Source: JBCDAP01 sp038747915
GTDB lineage: Bacteria > Planctomycetota > Phycisphaerae > Phycisphaerales > UBA1924
Direction: 5' to 3'
Length of the DNA: 35,488 nt
Assembly (NCBI GenBank): GCA_038747915.1
Contig: JBCDJJ010000036.1
Coordinates: forward strand, 1-35,488
Shown in pieces: positions 21,610 through 30,751 of this stretch. Each line of letters begins with the position of its first letter. Position 1 is the stretch's first letter. A model generated the notes under the pieces. The model had not been told where the DNA came from, made no database searches, and saw only the letters and a program-made list of their open reading frames with translations. Both the position numbers and the translations under genes were made by a program.

Positions 21610-24000
21610 GTGCTCAACAGCAGCAAGACCGGTATCCAGGTGCTGTCGACCGCGCTCGCGCTCGCTGGTGTCTCGGTGGCCCAGGGCAATCAGCAGCACA
21701 ACATTCTGTTCATCGCGGTCGACGATCTCCGTCCGGCGCTCGGCTGCTACGGCGATCCGCACGCGATCACGCCGAACATCGATGCGCTCGCCGAGCGCGG
21801 AACCATCTTCACCAACGCCCACTGCCAGCAAGCAGTGTGTGCTCCATCGCGGATCAGTCTGCTGACCGGACTGCGCCCCGACACCACGCAGGTGTGGGAT
21901 CTCAAGACGAGGTTCCGCGAGCGGATGCCCGATGCGGTGACGCTGCCGCAGCACCTGCGCGCTGCGGGCTACACCACGGCAGGCGTCGGGAAGATCTTCG
22001 ACCCGCGCAGCACCGACGCCGAGTTCGATGGTGTGAGCTGGACGCTCCCGATGCAGCACTACGTGGACTCGCTCGCTGGCCAGACCTTCAACTACCTCGA
22101 CCCCGAGTACGTCGACCTCGCGAGGGAGAAAAGGGCCGAGGCCGAGGCGATGGGTCTCCGCGACTGGAGCGCGCAGCGGGCGCACGTGGGCATGATCCCG
22201 ACCACCGACGAGGCCGATGTCCCCGACGACGCGTACGAAGACGGGCAAACCGCTGCGGTCGCGATCGGCTTCATCGAAGAGCTTGCTCCGAAGGATGAGC
22301 CATTCTTCATCGCGGTGGGGTTTCGCAAGCCGCACCTCCCGTTCAACGCTCCTTCGCGCTACTGGGACATGTACGACCGAGCACAGTTCGCGTCGAAGCC
22401 CCCGACGGACTCGCTGCCCGAGGGAGCGCCGGACCTGCACTTCCAGGACTCCTGGGAGCTTCGAAGTGGGTATACGGAGTTTTCCGAACCTGGCACCCCC
22501 GTCCCGGACGAGGACCGCATGCGGCTCACCCATGGGTACTACGCATGCGTGTCGTACATCGATCAGCTCATCGGCGATGTGGTCGAGGCGCTCGAGGCAT
22601 CGGGTGAGGCCGATGACACTGTGATCGTGCTCTGGGGGGACCACGGGTTCACGCTGGGCGAGCACGGGATGTACTGCAAGCACACGAACTACGAGCTCGC
22701 CACTCGCGTCCCGCTTCTGTTTGTTGCGCCGGATGCCGAGGACAGCGGGATCAAACGCGGCAACGAGCATGCCGGCCCTGTCGAACTCATCGATGTCTTC
22801 CCGACGTTGAGCGACCTCGCGAGCTTCGAGGCGCCCGAAACGCTTCACGGTGTAAGTCTGACGGCGGCGATGCGCGACCCGGCGAGCGATGTGAAACCGA
22901 TCGCGATCAGCCAGTACGACCGAAGGCCGGCCGGCGAGTACCTCATGGGGTACGCCGCGCGCGATCGTCGGTACCGCTACATCGAGTGGCGGGTCGCGGG
23001 TGCTCGTCTCGGCCCAGGGACGGGCGATGTGGTGGCGCGAGAGCTGTACGACTACCAGCTCGACCCGCAGGAAACCATCAGCTTTGCGAACGATCCCGCG
23101 TACGGGGGCGTCATCAAGCGGATGAGCCGGCTTCTCCGCGACGCGGGTGTTGGGCAATCGACGGGGGACTCGGGTTCGGCCTCGCGCACCGGGCCTCGTC
23201 CCATCGACGCCGAGGTGCCCGAGCTCCGGTGGCGCGATCCGGATGCGCAGCGTGTCTACAAGCAAACGCGCGAGGGTGATCTCCGATTCGACATCTTCAA
23301 GCCGGAGGGATGGTCCGCAAGCGACGAACGCCCAGCGATCGTGCTCTTCCACGGCGGCGGGTGGGTCAACGGTAAGACCCAGGCGCTGCGTTGGCAGGCA
23401 TTATTCTTCGCTTCGAAGGGCATGGTCGCGATCTGCCCGGAGTACCGCATCCGGAACACACACGGCACCCGGGCGCTTCAGAGCGTGCTCGATGCGCGCG
23501 ATGCGATGCGGTACGTCCGAGCAAACGCCGACGAGTTCGGCATCGATCGTTCTCGGATCGTTGCGGGTGGCGGCTCCGCGGGTGCGCACGTCGCGGCGTG
23601 CACAACGATGATCGATGAGCTGCCCGGGGACACCGATTCGACGGTGCCATCGGATGCTGCGGCGTTGGTGCTGTTCTGCCCAGTGCTCGACACGACGACC
23701 GGGTTTGCGACACACATGCGTCTCGGCATTGAGCCTCGTGCGATCTCGCCGCTGCACCACATCGATGGCGCTCTGCCACCCACCATCATCTTCCAGGGCG
23801 ACGCCGACGAGACCACACCGGTCGACCGGGCGCAGCAGTTCGAGCGAGACGCCGCGCAGCGTGGCCGAGACTGCGAACTCGTTCTCTACCCGGGTCGCGG
23901 GCACAGCTTCTTCCACCGAAACCGGTCCGATGGGCAGGACTTCGCGGACACACTCGCGCGGGCCGAACGATTCCTCCGCGAGCGTGGCATCCTTCGCTGA
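21610..24000 (+). CDS. Bifunctional sulfatase-esterase fusion, exported
   Basis: A 796-residue protein from GTG 21610 with a signal peptide ending near SVAQG. Residues about 30-510 are an S1 sulfatase of the iduronate-2-sulfatase-like type: FIAVDDLRPALGCYG, Cys77 in AVCAPSRISLLTG, FRKPHLPF and WGDHGFTLGEHG. Residues about 540-796 are an alpha/beta hydrolase of the carbohydrate-esterase-like kind: oxyanion motif FHGGGWVNG, nucleophile Ser656 in GGGSAGAHVA, Asp733 in GDADETTP and His765 in GRGHSFF. Both active sites look complete, and there is no stop or frame change between the halves. It should remove sulfate and an acyl group (acetyl or feruloyl, undetermined) from the same glycan. It stands one codon after the previous sulfatase and 54 bases before xylA. 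Confidence 0.9.
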   Translation: MLNSSKTGIQVLSTALALAGVSVAQGNQQHNILFIAVDDLRPALGCYGDPHAITPNIDALAERGTIFTNAHCQQAVCAPSRISLLTGLRPDTTQVWDLKTRFRERMPDAVTLPQHLRAAGYTTAGVGKIFDPRSTDAEFDGVSWTLPMQHYVDSLAGQTFNYLDPEYVDLAREKRAEAEAMGLRDWSAQRAHVGMIPTTDEADVPDDAYEDGQTAAVAIGFIEELAPKDEPFFIAVGFRKPHLPFNAPSRYWDMYDRAQFASKPPTDSLPEGAPDLHFQDSWELRSGYTEFSEPGTPVPDEDRMRLTHGYYACVSYIDQLIGDVVEALEASGEADDTVIVLWGDHGFTLGEHGMYCKHTNYELATRVPLLFVAPDAEDSGIKRGNEHAGPVELIDVFPTLSDLASFEAPETLHGVSLTAAMRDPASDVKPIAISQYDRRPAGEYLMGYAARDRRYRYIEWRVAGARLGPGTGDVVARELYDYQLDPQETISFANDPAYGGVIKRMSRLLRDAGVGQSTGDSGSASRTGPRPIDAEVPELRWRDPDAQRVYKQTREGDLRFDIFKPEGWSASDERPAIVLFHGGGWVNGKTQALRWQALFFASKGMVAICPEYRIRNTHGTRALQSVLDARDAMRYVRANADEFGIDRSRIVAGGGSAGAHVAACTTMIDELPGDTDSTVPSDAAALVLFCPVLDTTTGFATHMRLGIEPRAISPLHHIDGALPPTIIFQGDADETTPVDRAQQFERDAAQRGRDCELVLYPGRGHSFFHRNRSDGQDFADTLARAERFLRERGILR

Positions 24001-24054
24001 GCCCCACTCGCTCCCAGGACAACCGATCAGCAACACCGACAGGAGATCTCCCCG

Positions 24055-25371
24055 ATGTCCCGCACGTCATGGTTCCCTGACATCCCGGTCATTCCGTTCG
24101 AGGGATCGCAGGGCACGAACCCGCTCGCTTTCAAGCACTATGACGCCGAAGAGATCGTCGCAGGGGTAGCCATGCGCGAGCACCTGCGGTTTGCCGTCTG
24201 CTACTGGCACAGCATGCGGAACGCAGGGGCCGATCCGTTCGGCGCCGGCTGTCGACCGCTTCCATGGGTCGAGGCACCGGATCCGATGACCGCTGCCCGC
24301 CAGACCATGGACGCCATGTTCGAGCTGATCACCAAGCTCGGCTGCGAGTTCTGGTGCTTCCACGATCGCGACATCGCACCCGAGTTGCCGACGCTCGCCG
24401 AGACCAACGAGGCGCTCGACCAGATCGTCGATCGTGCCGCACACCTGCAGGACACCACAGGTATCAAGCTGCTTTGGGGCACCGCGTGCCTCTTTCAGCA
24501 CCCGCGTTACATGGCCGGCGCGGGTACATCACCGAGTGTCGATGTGTTCGCTCACGCCGCGGCGCAGGTCAAGAAGGCACTCGAGGTTACTCATCGCCTT
24601 GGCGGTGAGGGCTACGTGTTCTGGGGTGGGCGCGAGGGGTACGACACTCTGCTGAACACCGACATGGGCCGTGAACTCGACCATATGGCGGCGCTGCTCC
24701 GACTTGCCGTGCAGCACAAGCAGGACATCGGGTTCACCGGTCAGTTCTACATCGAGCCGAAGCCCAAGGAACCCACGACGCATCAGTACGACTTCGATGC
24801 GCAGTCGTGCCACGCGTTCCTGCAGCACTACGGGCTCGACGCCGACTTCAAACTCAACATCGAGGCCAACCATGCAGCTCTAGCTGGGCACACGTTCGAG
24901 CACGACCTCACCTACGCCTCGATCCATGGGCTGCTCGGCTCGATCGATGCGAACCGCGGCGACCCGCTCATCGGGTGGGACACCGACCAGTTCCCCACGA
25001 ACCTCTACGACGCGGTGTCCACCATGCTCACCCTCCTGCGAGCAGGCGGTTTCACCACCGGGGGCCTTAATTTCGACGCCAAGCTGCGTCGCCAGTCGAC
25101 CGACCTCGCCGACATCTTCCATGCGCACATCGGCGGCATGGACGCCTTCGCACGAGGCCTGAAGATCGCGTCAAGAATTATCGATGATGGTCGCATCGAC
25201 GAACTCCGCGCTGCGCGCTATGTGGGCTGGGACTCGGATCTCGGTGCGCGCATCGAGCGAGGGGAGGTCTTGATGGACGACCTCGAGCGTCACGCTCTCG
25301 CTACGGACGTGCAATCGATCGGCTCGGGTCGACAAGAGCTGCTCGAGAACCTTATCAACGAGTACATCTAA
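24055..25371 (+). CDS. xylA: Xylose isomerase
   Basis: A 438-residue cytoplasmic enzyme that converts D-xylose to D-xylulose, the entry to the pentose phosphate pathway. AGGAG (24041-24045) lies 9 bases before ATG 24055. Diagnostic features of class II xylose isomerases are all visible: FWCFHDRD with catalytic His103, EGYVFWGGREGY, FYIEPKPKEPTTHQYDFD with metal ligands, NIEANHAALAGHTFEHDL and GWDTDQFPTN. The length matches the family. It is last in the sulfatase-esterase run, which ties the whole cluster to xylose-containing polymers. No xylulokinase gene is in the window, so that step must be encoded elsewhere. It converges on the nuclease gene with a 58-base gap that has no obvious terminator. 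Confidence 0.97.
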   Translation: MSRTSWFPDIPVIPFEGSQGTNPLAFKHYDAEEIVAGVAMREHLRFAVCYWHSMRNAGADPFGAGCRPLPWVEAPDPMTAARQTMDAMFELITKLGCEFWCFHDRDIAPELPTLAETNEALDQIVDRAAHLQDTTGIKLLWGTACLFQHPRYMAGAGTSPSVDVFAHAAAQVKKALEVTHRLGGEGYVFWGGREGYDTLLNTDMGRELDHMAALLRLAVQHKQDIGFTGQFYIEPKPKEPTTHQYDFDAQSCHAFLQHYGLDADFKLNIEANHAALAGHTFEHDLTYASIHGLLGSIDANRGDPLIGWDTDQFPTNLYDAVSTMLTLLRAGGFTTGGLNFDAKLRRQSTDLADIFHAHIGGMDAFARGLKIASRIIDDGRIDELRAARYVGWDSDLGARIERGEVLMDDLERHALATDVQSIGSGRQELLENLINEYI

Positions 25372-25429
25372 GTGAGGTCGATCTTCCAAGATCCGTGCAG
25401 CCTTCGCCGGCCAGCTCGCGCTGTATGGC

Positions 25430-27685
25430 TCAACGTTCGAGCACGTGCGAGCACCCGTCACTCACACTGACGAAGAGCGCCGCGACATCGAACGCATCGA
25501 GTTGTTCGGAGGGTGGTGCAAGTTCGGCTGCCGACTCGTCGTTGTCGAAGACAGCGAAGTAGGCCTGCAGATCGGCAAGGTCGATCACGTTGTAGGGCTC
25601 GACGCGGTCGGCCGCTGAGCAGGTAATGGTTGCTGTGGCGGAAATCGTCAGCGTTGACCGCGAGGCGGCACCCGCGATTGCGGGGTCGTCGGACGCGTTG
25701 ATCGTGTACGCGACGGTGGTGATCCCGATCTCGGTCGTCGATACGGAGAGCACAATGTCATCAGCAGCACCGGCTTCGATCACGGTCTCAGGGAGCACGA
25801 TCCCAAAGCTACCGGTGTCGCCGATCGAACTCTCGAGACTCAGGACGGTGCCCGCGGTGAAGCTCGGCGTGTCTTCGAGCGCGTACACGGGCACCGGGAG
25901 CGAACCGATGGAGTTGGCACCAACGACACCGAGGTCAACGTTCACGGATGCATCAGTTGTCACCGGGTTGAACGATGCGGAGGACGGATCGAAGACTTCG
26001 GTAGCCACCGCAACCTGATCGTCAGCATCGTTTGCGCCAAACCCGGATCCGAGACCGGTGGTCATATCGAGGTTGTCGATGGTGACATCACCGGCGTAGA
26101 GACCGGCACCGGTGATGATGGTTGGATCGAGGCCGACGGTGAGCGTGCGCGGCGTGTTGTCATCGCTCGCAAAGGCACCGGTGAAACCATTTGTGAGTGG
26201 TTGATTGGTGATGGTGTTTCCATCGCTCTCGACCGCGTAGTAGACCCCATCGTTACCTCCGCGGTTGAGCGCGACTTCGACACCCTGTGGATCCGTGCCG
26301 ACGATGACCTGCTGGCACAGCTCAACGAGTGACGAGCCGTCTGGTTCGGGTGTATCACCGACCCAGAGTTGTGAGTCGTTGAGGTTGTCCACGAAGACGG
26401 ACCACGCCGCACCGGGCAGATCAACAAACGCGTTACGGTTGCTCGTGTAGTACGAGGGGTTGAGTGCCGGTGAGTAGATGACGTGATTGCGTCGACGCTC
26501 GAATGAGTCGGGAACATCTCTGAAATGCCACTCGATGAGCGAACTCAGGTCACCCATCTCGTTACCGCTTGGGATCCCGGTATCCAGCGGCAGGCTGTAG
26601 CGCACCGCGGAGTAGAACAAGCTCCGTGCCGTGTCGCCGGTGTCGGCGTCGCCCGGGTAGTAGTAGCTGCCGACTCGGCGGTTGGATCCTGCCGAGGTGG
26701 ACGTTCCAAACGCGAGGTTCGAGCGCGAGCTATTGACCCCAGGGTTGCACGGACGCAGGGCGTGCGGGTCACCGAGGTTGCCGCGTGTGGAGTTGGAGGC
26801 GCTCCCCGGCTGCCGCGACTGGGGCCAGACGTGCTCACGGTTCCAAGAGGTGCCGGAATTCCACTGGCCGTTGACGGATTGCCGGTTGTACGCGAGCAGG
26901 ATATTGCCGGGGGCGTTTGGGTCGGCGTCGTGCAACGCGGCCGACTCGCGGAAGTCGCCGTACCGCCGTTGAACGTGGCCCGCTGACATCGCGCTGCGAA
27001 GCGCGCCGGCGAGGGTCGTGCCTGTGCCGGTGACGCCGGAGTAGTACGAGGCCGGCGCTGCCCAGTCATCGGACTCATTCGACTCGACGATCGCTCCAAC
27101 CGTAGAGCTAGCACCGTCGCATCCCACTTTGATCGGAGGGCTTTGATACTCGAGCGTGATCGCGAGGTCATCGATCAGCACATTCTCGGTGCCGGTATTG
27201 AAGAAGATGAACTCGATCGGGTCCGGAGAGACGTAGCTGGTCGGGGTCATCGTGCCATCGGCGTTACCAACCGGCTGTGCGCCCAGGTCGACGAACACGA
27301 GTCTGCCATCTCGCTCGACGAGAAGGACCAACGAGTCGAGCTGGCCCGACTCCGATGTCGCCGAGAAGCTGAAGCCAAAGATACCGTTGGATTCCGTTAG
27401 GTCGAACCCTACCGTGTTCGACACAACCATGGCCTTTGTGCCCGATGCAGTGACGATCGGGTTGGAGCCAGCATCCGCGTACTGCGATGCGAGATCGGCG
27501 AACGGGTTGCCGCTCTGGAGTGCCGCATCACCACCAAAGAGATCGCTCACGGCTTGCTGTGCAGCGAAGAGCTCGAAGTCCTCGATCGAGTCGGGCACGA
27601 ACGAACCCATGCGGACCTCGGCGGAGGAAAGCTGCGCTCCGAATAGAAACGGGAGAGCAGCACACAGCGTCAGAGTTGGTCTCAC
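25430..27685 (-). CDS. Exported endonuclease I family nuclease with dockerin-like tail
   Basis: A 751-residue protein. GTG 27685 has GAGG 9 bases upstream and gives a signal peptide (RPTLTLCAALPFLFGAQLSSA). An N-terminal beta domain (about 25-185) may be a lectin-like module. The nuclease domain (about 195-420) shows WNREHVWPQSR (281-291, catalytic His285), GDPHALRPCNPGVNSSRSN (305-323) and NLAFG. These are signatures of the endonuclease I / extracellular DNase family (PF04231), which cuts DNA and sometimes RNA nonspecifically. A long beta-rich region follows, then a dockerin-like tail that opens with Cys, keeps DLADLQAYF and DAFDVAALFVSV and ends DGCSHVLER. It is probably a secreted nuclease for nutrient acquisition. 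It has no clear link to xylan; it converges on xylA. Confidence 0.85.
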   Translation of the reverse strand: MRPTLTLCAALPFLFGAQLSSAEVRMGSFVPDSIEDFELFAAQQAVSDLFGGDAALQSGNPFADLASQYADAGSNPIVTASGTKAMVVSNTVGFDLTESNGIFGFSFSATSESGQLDSLVLLVERDGRLVFVDLGAQPVGNADGTMTPTSYVSPDPIEFIFFNTGTENVLIDDLAITLEYQSPPIKVGCDGASSTVGAIVESNESDDWAAPASYYSGVTGTGTTLAGALRSAMSAGHVQRRYGDFRESAALHDADPNAPGNILLAYNRQSVNGQWNSGTSWNREHVWPQSRQPGSASNSTRGNLGDPHALRPCNPGVNSSRSNLAFGTSTSAGSNRRVGSYYYPGDADTGDTARSLFYSAVRYSLPLDTGIPSGNEMGDLSSLIEWHFRDVPDSFERRRNHVIYSPALNPSYYTSNRNAFVDLPGAAWSVFVDNLNDSQLWVGDTPEPDGSSLVELCQQVIVGTDPQGVEVALNRGGNDGVYYAVESDGNTITNQPLTNGFTGAFASDDNTPRTLTVGLDPTIITGAGLYAGDVTIDNLDMTTGLGSGFGANDADDQVAVATEVFDPSSASFNPVTTDASVNVDLGVVGANSIGSLPVPVYALEDTPSFTAGTVLSLESSIGDTGSFGIVLPETVIEAGAADDIVLSVSTTEIGITTVAYTINASDDPAIAGAASRSTLTISATATITCSAADRVEPYNVIDLADLQAYFAVFDNDESAAELAPPSEQLDAFDVAALFVSVSDGCSHVLER

Positions 27686-28253
27686 TCGTCATATCCTCGT
27701 CTTATGTGATGTCCGATCTCGAGGCATCAGGATCAAAGTGTCCGAATCATTCACCGGACCGATGATGGCGACGTCCCCGCACAGCGGTGGGCGAGACGGA
27801 CCATATCTTCGCGTGCCGCATCATCCTCATTGCACACGGCCGGTGCGATCGCGGGCAGACGCTAAACCGTATCGACTCCATACACTTGGTGCCTGGTCGT
27901 CGGTGCCGTGCCGTCTTAGCTGGAGGCTGTGGACGTCTCGGCATCGCGGGGGTGCTCGCTCCGCAGTGTCCTCATGCCGCGGAGCATGCGGATGGTGTTC
28001 GGTAGTGCCCCGGCCTGCTCTTCCGGCGTGCTTTATGCCATGTTATCGGCCTCATCCGGTTCGTCGTGTGGCGTACGATCGTCGCAATCTGTGAGGCCGA
28101 GCGCATGGCTGCTCTCGGAGTCGTGGGCGAGGCTCTCGAACCGCCGGAACGCGTCGACACAGCCGAGCGCCCCTATGGATATGACGATTTGCGATGACGT
28201 GACGCGCTAGTCAAGGTAGTGCGGGCTAGATCTTTGTCGGCGATCACCTGGAA
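27686..28253. other. Gene-free 568-base region between two minus-strand genes
   Basis: No convincing gene or conserved RNA is visible. A 7-bp stem (GCTCCGC 27958-27964 with GCGGAGC 27979-27985) is the only notable symmetry. It should contain the promoter of the nuclease gene and the 3' end of the gene starting at 30527. Confidence 0.5.
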
Positions 28254-30527
28254 TCAGGGCACGATGATCGCGAGGTTCTCGCCGCGGACCACGTTCTCGC
28301 AGGCGGTCGGCAGACCGTCGAAGAACGCACGGAGGTCATTATCGTCGAAGTCGCCGAGTGAGAGCGCCACGTCGGCGCGGGGATCACCGAGCGCCAGGAA
28401 GTTGAGCCGCGCCGCGATGTCCACCGCGTCGAGGATCCGGTTGCTATCGGCGTCGTCCATGCATGGGGTGAGGCAGGGCTTGTCGACGCCGGCGATAATG
28501 GCGTCGATATCGACGATGTCGAGCGCGTTGGTCGGTGAGGCTAGGTCGGCCTCGGGTCGCCCCGCAGCGAAGGCACCGAGCAGTTCCGCCAGGTCAACGG
28601 CATCGGTGACGCGGTCGCCGTTGATGTCTTGCGGGCAGGGCAGCTCCTCGATGAGCATGGCGCGGCCAACGAGCCGCGCGGTGCCAACCGGGTTGCCTTG
28701 GTTGTCGAGCACCGGCTCTTCGAAGACCTGCTCGGCGATCACGCACATGGGGATGGTGACGCCATCGCCCTCCTCGAGCACATCGACATCGAGGAAGATG
28801 CCGTTTGTGCCGACTCCATCGAGGGGAAAGGGCAGTGAGGTGTCGTTGACCATGAGCTCGAGGTCGCCGCTCCAGTTGGTGTTGATATCGGTGATGCGTC
28901 CTGTCGGGTCATCGGCCGAGAGCATCGCTGCCGAGCCCGTCGAGGTACCCTCGATGCTGTTCGCTGCCACGAGACCGAGGTTGTTGAGATTGACCACGAC
29001 GGTGTCTTCGGGCTGAATGGGCACGGGCGTGCCGAAGATATCTTCGAGCGGGATGTTGTTGGCGATGTCGTTCAGCGTCGAGCCGAGATCGAGTGAGAAG
29101 TTCGGTTCAGCAAGCTCGAGATCGATCATGTCGGCGCCGAACGAGGTCGGGCCGGAGCAATCGGTCGTGAGCCGGGTGACGGTGCGCCCGCGGATCGGGA
29201 AGTCGAGCGTCCACGAATCGTTGCCGAGGTCCAGCTCGATCGCAATGGTCGAGGTCGACTCGTTGGTGGTCATCGCTGGGGTGTCGCCGACATCGAAGAC
29301 AGCGATATTCTTGCCGACATCACTCAAGATCCGGCCACCGGGCGCCGCGAGCAACGCCCGGCCGCCCTCCATGTCCACGATCTCTTCGCCCGTGTTGAAA
29401 ACCTCCGATGGGCTCTGGTCGGGGTGCTGACCCTGGCCGATGAGCGGCCACATCTCCCGACCACCGCGGTAGAGCCGCAGGAAGAGGACATCGTCGAAGG
29501 TCTGGAGATCGGTCCCGGTGACGTATGTGGCGAGCACATCACCGTCGAACTCCAGGTGCTGACCGAAGAGCGCGACGGGCGGGATCGCGCCGTCTGATAG
29601 ACGGAGAGTTTCGACGAACTCGTAAAAGCCTGGTGCGCGGTGCCACGCCCCGACGCCCATGTTGTCGTCGGTGGCCGGTGGGAACCCCCCGCCTGTGAAC
29701 CGGCATCGAACGGTTGCTGCGAGCAGCTCTCCCGCCACGGCGACCGAGATGACTTCGCGCTCGAGCCCGCTGCCATCGCAGCCGGGCGTCTCGGTGTTGG
29801 GCATTTCGACACCCTGCTCGATCATCCAGTTACCGCCCACCTTCTTCCAGATGTCGATGATCTGCGCGGTGCCGGTCGGTTGGTTGCGCACGAACGCGGT
29901 CCGGATCCCGTCGGTATCAAATACCTCACTGTCGTAGGTGCCGACCGGTGGGACCGGGCGGGCGGTGAGCTCCCACTCGTCGCCGTTGAACTCGAAGATA
30001 TATGGAGGCCGGTTGTCCTCGATCCCATCACCGCCCACGACGAGCACCTCGCCGCCGAGTTCGAGGCTGGAGCTGAATTGGTCGTTATTGCCGGGCAGAT
30101 CCGTGGGTTGAATGGTCTGCTCGAACTGGAAGCCGTCGAGGTGCCGTCGGTACATGTTGACCGCCCCGCGGTTGTTGTCGAAGCGATCGTCCAGGGCGAG
30201 CCACGGGTCGTCGAAGTCGATATCGTCGAGCGACGCGTCGTCGATGCCGAGCGTGATGAGTTCCTGGAGGGCGTACCGGTCCCCGAAGCGGAAATAGACC
30301 GCGACACCGAACCGTGTGAACCCGCTCGGTTGTGGCAGGCGGTAGCCGAACGTTGTCAGGGCGTACTCGCCCGAGACTCGGATGCCGCCGGTGCCAAACT
30401 CCTCGAAGAACGCGCCCTGCTGGAACGGGATGACCTCGCTCGAGAGGAGCGTCTGGTCGGGGCACTGGGCGGCAACGGTCGGCGCGATGGCGACGGCGAC
30501 CACAAGTCGGTGAGTCCTACGAAGCAT
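28254..30527 (-). CDS. Exported FG-GAP-like propeller protein with two dockerin-like modules
   Basis: A 757-residue protein. ATG 30527 is preceded by GGAAAG and gives a signal peptide (LRRTHRLVVAVAIAPTVAAQ). The first 400 residues contain repeated units with VSGEYALTTFGY, LELGGEVLVVGGDG and FEFNGDEWELT patterns, as in FG-GAP/integrin-alpha-like beta-propellers. A second beta domain follows. The C-terminus has two dockerin-like modules in tandem: one opens CPQDINGDRVTDAVDLAELL and ends KPC, and the next opens CMDDADSNRILDAVDIAARL and ends TAC, followed by 12 residues. Both are bounded by Cys. The cellular role is unknown; it is presumably exported and surface-attached. A predicted stem structure lies in its leader (30543-30596). 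Confidence 0.75.
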   Translation of the reverse strand: MLRRTHRLVVAVAIAPTVAAQCPDQTLLSSEVIPFQQGAFFEEFGTGGIRVSGEYALTTFGYRLPQPSGFTRFGVAVYFRFGDRYALQELITLGIDDASLDDIDFDDPWLALDDRFDNNRGAVNMYRRHLDGFQFEQTIQPTDLPGNNDQFSSSLELGGEVLVVGGDGIEDNRPPYIFEFNGDEWELTARPVPPVGTYDSEVFDTDGIRTAFVRNQPTGTAQIIDIWKKVGGNWMIEQGVEMPNTETPGCDGSGLEREVISVAVAGELLAATVRCRFTGGGFPPATDDNMGVGAWHRAPGFYEFVETLRLSDGAIPPVALFGQHLEFDGDVLATYVTGTDLQTFDDVLFLRLYRGGREMWPLIGQGQHPDQSPSEVFNTGEEIVDMEGGRALLAAPGGRILSDVGKNIAVFDVGDTPAMTTNESTSTIAIELDLGNDSWTLDFPIRGRTVTRLTTDCSGPTSFGADMIDLELAEPNFSLDLGSTLNDIANNIPLEDIFGTPVPIQPEDTVVVNLNNLGLVAANSIEGTSTGSAAMLSADDPTGRITDINTNWSGDLELMVNDTSLPFPLDGVGTNGIFLDVDVLEEGDGVTIPMCVIAEQVFEEPVLDNQGNPVGTARLVGRAMLIEELPCPQDINGDRVTDAVDLAELLGAFAAGRPEADLASPTNALDIVDIDAIIAGVDKPCLTPCMDDADSNRILDAVDIAARLNFLALGDPRADVALSLGDFDDNDLRAFFDGLPTACENVVRGENLAIIVP

Positions 30528-30542
30528 CGGTTGGTCTTTCCA

Positions 30543-30596
30543 TCAGGGGTGGCACGGCGGCACACTGTCGTGCGCCACAGCAAGAGGAGCCCCTGA
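30543..30596 (-). promoter_or_regulatory. Structured 5' leader candidate of the propeller protein gene
   Basis: On the minus strand TCAGGGG and CCCCTGA form a 7-bp outer stem. They enclose GTGGC/GCCAC and ACG/CGT inner pairings. The element ends about 15 bases before the start codon and just upstream of the ribosome binding site. It may be a cis-acting RNA; no known riboswitch class is recognised. Confidence 0.35.
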
Positions 30597-30751
30597 GAGC
30601 ACCATACATGTGATCACCGGCGAGCCGGCTGGCCGCTGCACAAGTCGGATGGCTTCACACGAAATTTGCAAAGTTGCGGTGTGCCAACGCACATCGACAC
30701 CGCGGTGGGCGGGGTCGGTGGGTCTCGGGGATGGCGAGCCGCGTCGCGGGC

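Noticed and set aside
21166..23352. 728-codon open frame on the minus strand across two sulfatase genes
   Set aside because: It runs antisense to two well-supported genes, is rich in Arg, His and Val with no recognisable motif, and is explained by high-GC codon bias on the other strand.
25380..25393. GATCTT-CC-AAGATC palindrome between xylA and the nuclease gene
   Set aside because: Short, with a 2-base centre and no T-tract; too weak to call a terminator or operator.
27958..27985. GCTCCGC/GCGGAGC stem in the 568-base gap
   Set aside because: A single 7-bp GC-rich stem is not unusual in this DNA and has no adjacent gene end or T-tract.
27929..28210. Possible small Ser-rich gene in the gap before the propeller protein gene
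   Set aside because: No ribosome binding site, motif or coding-like composition in any frame.
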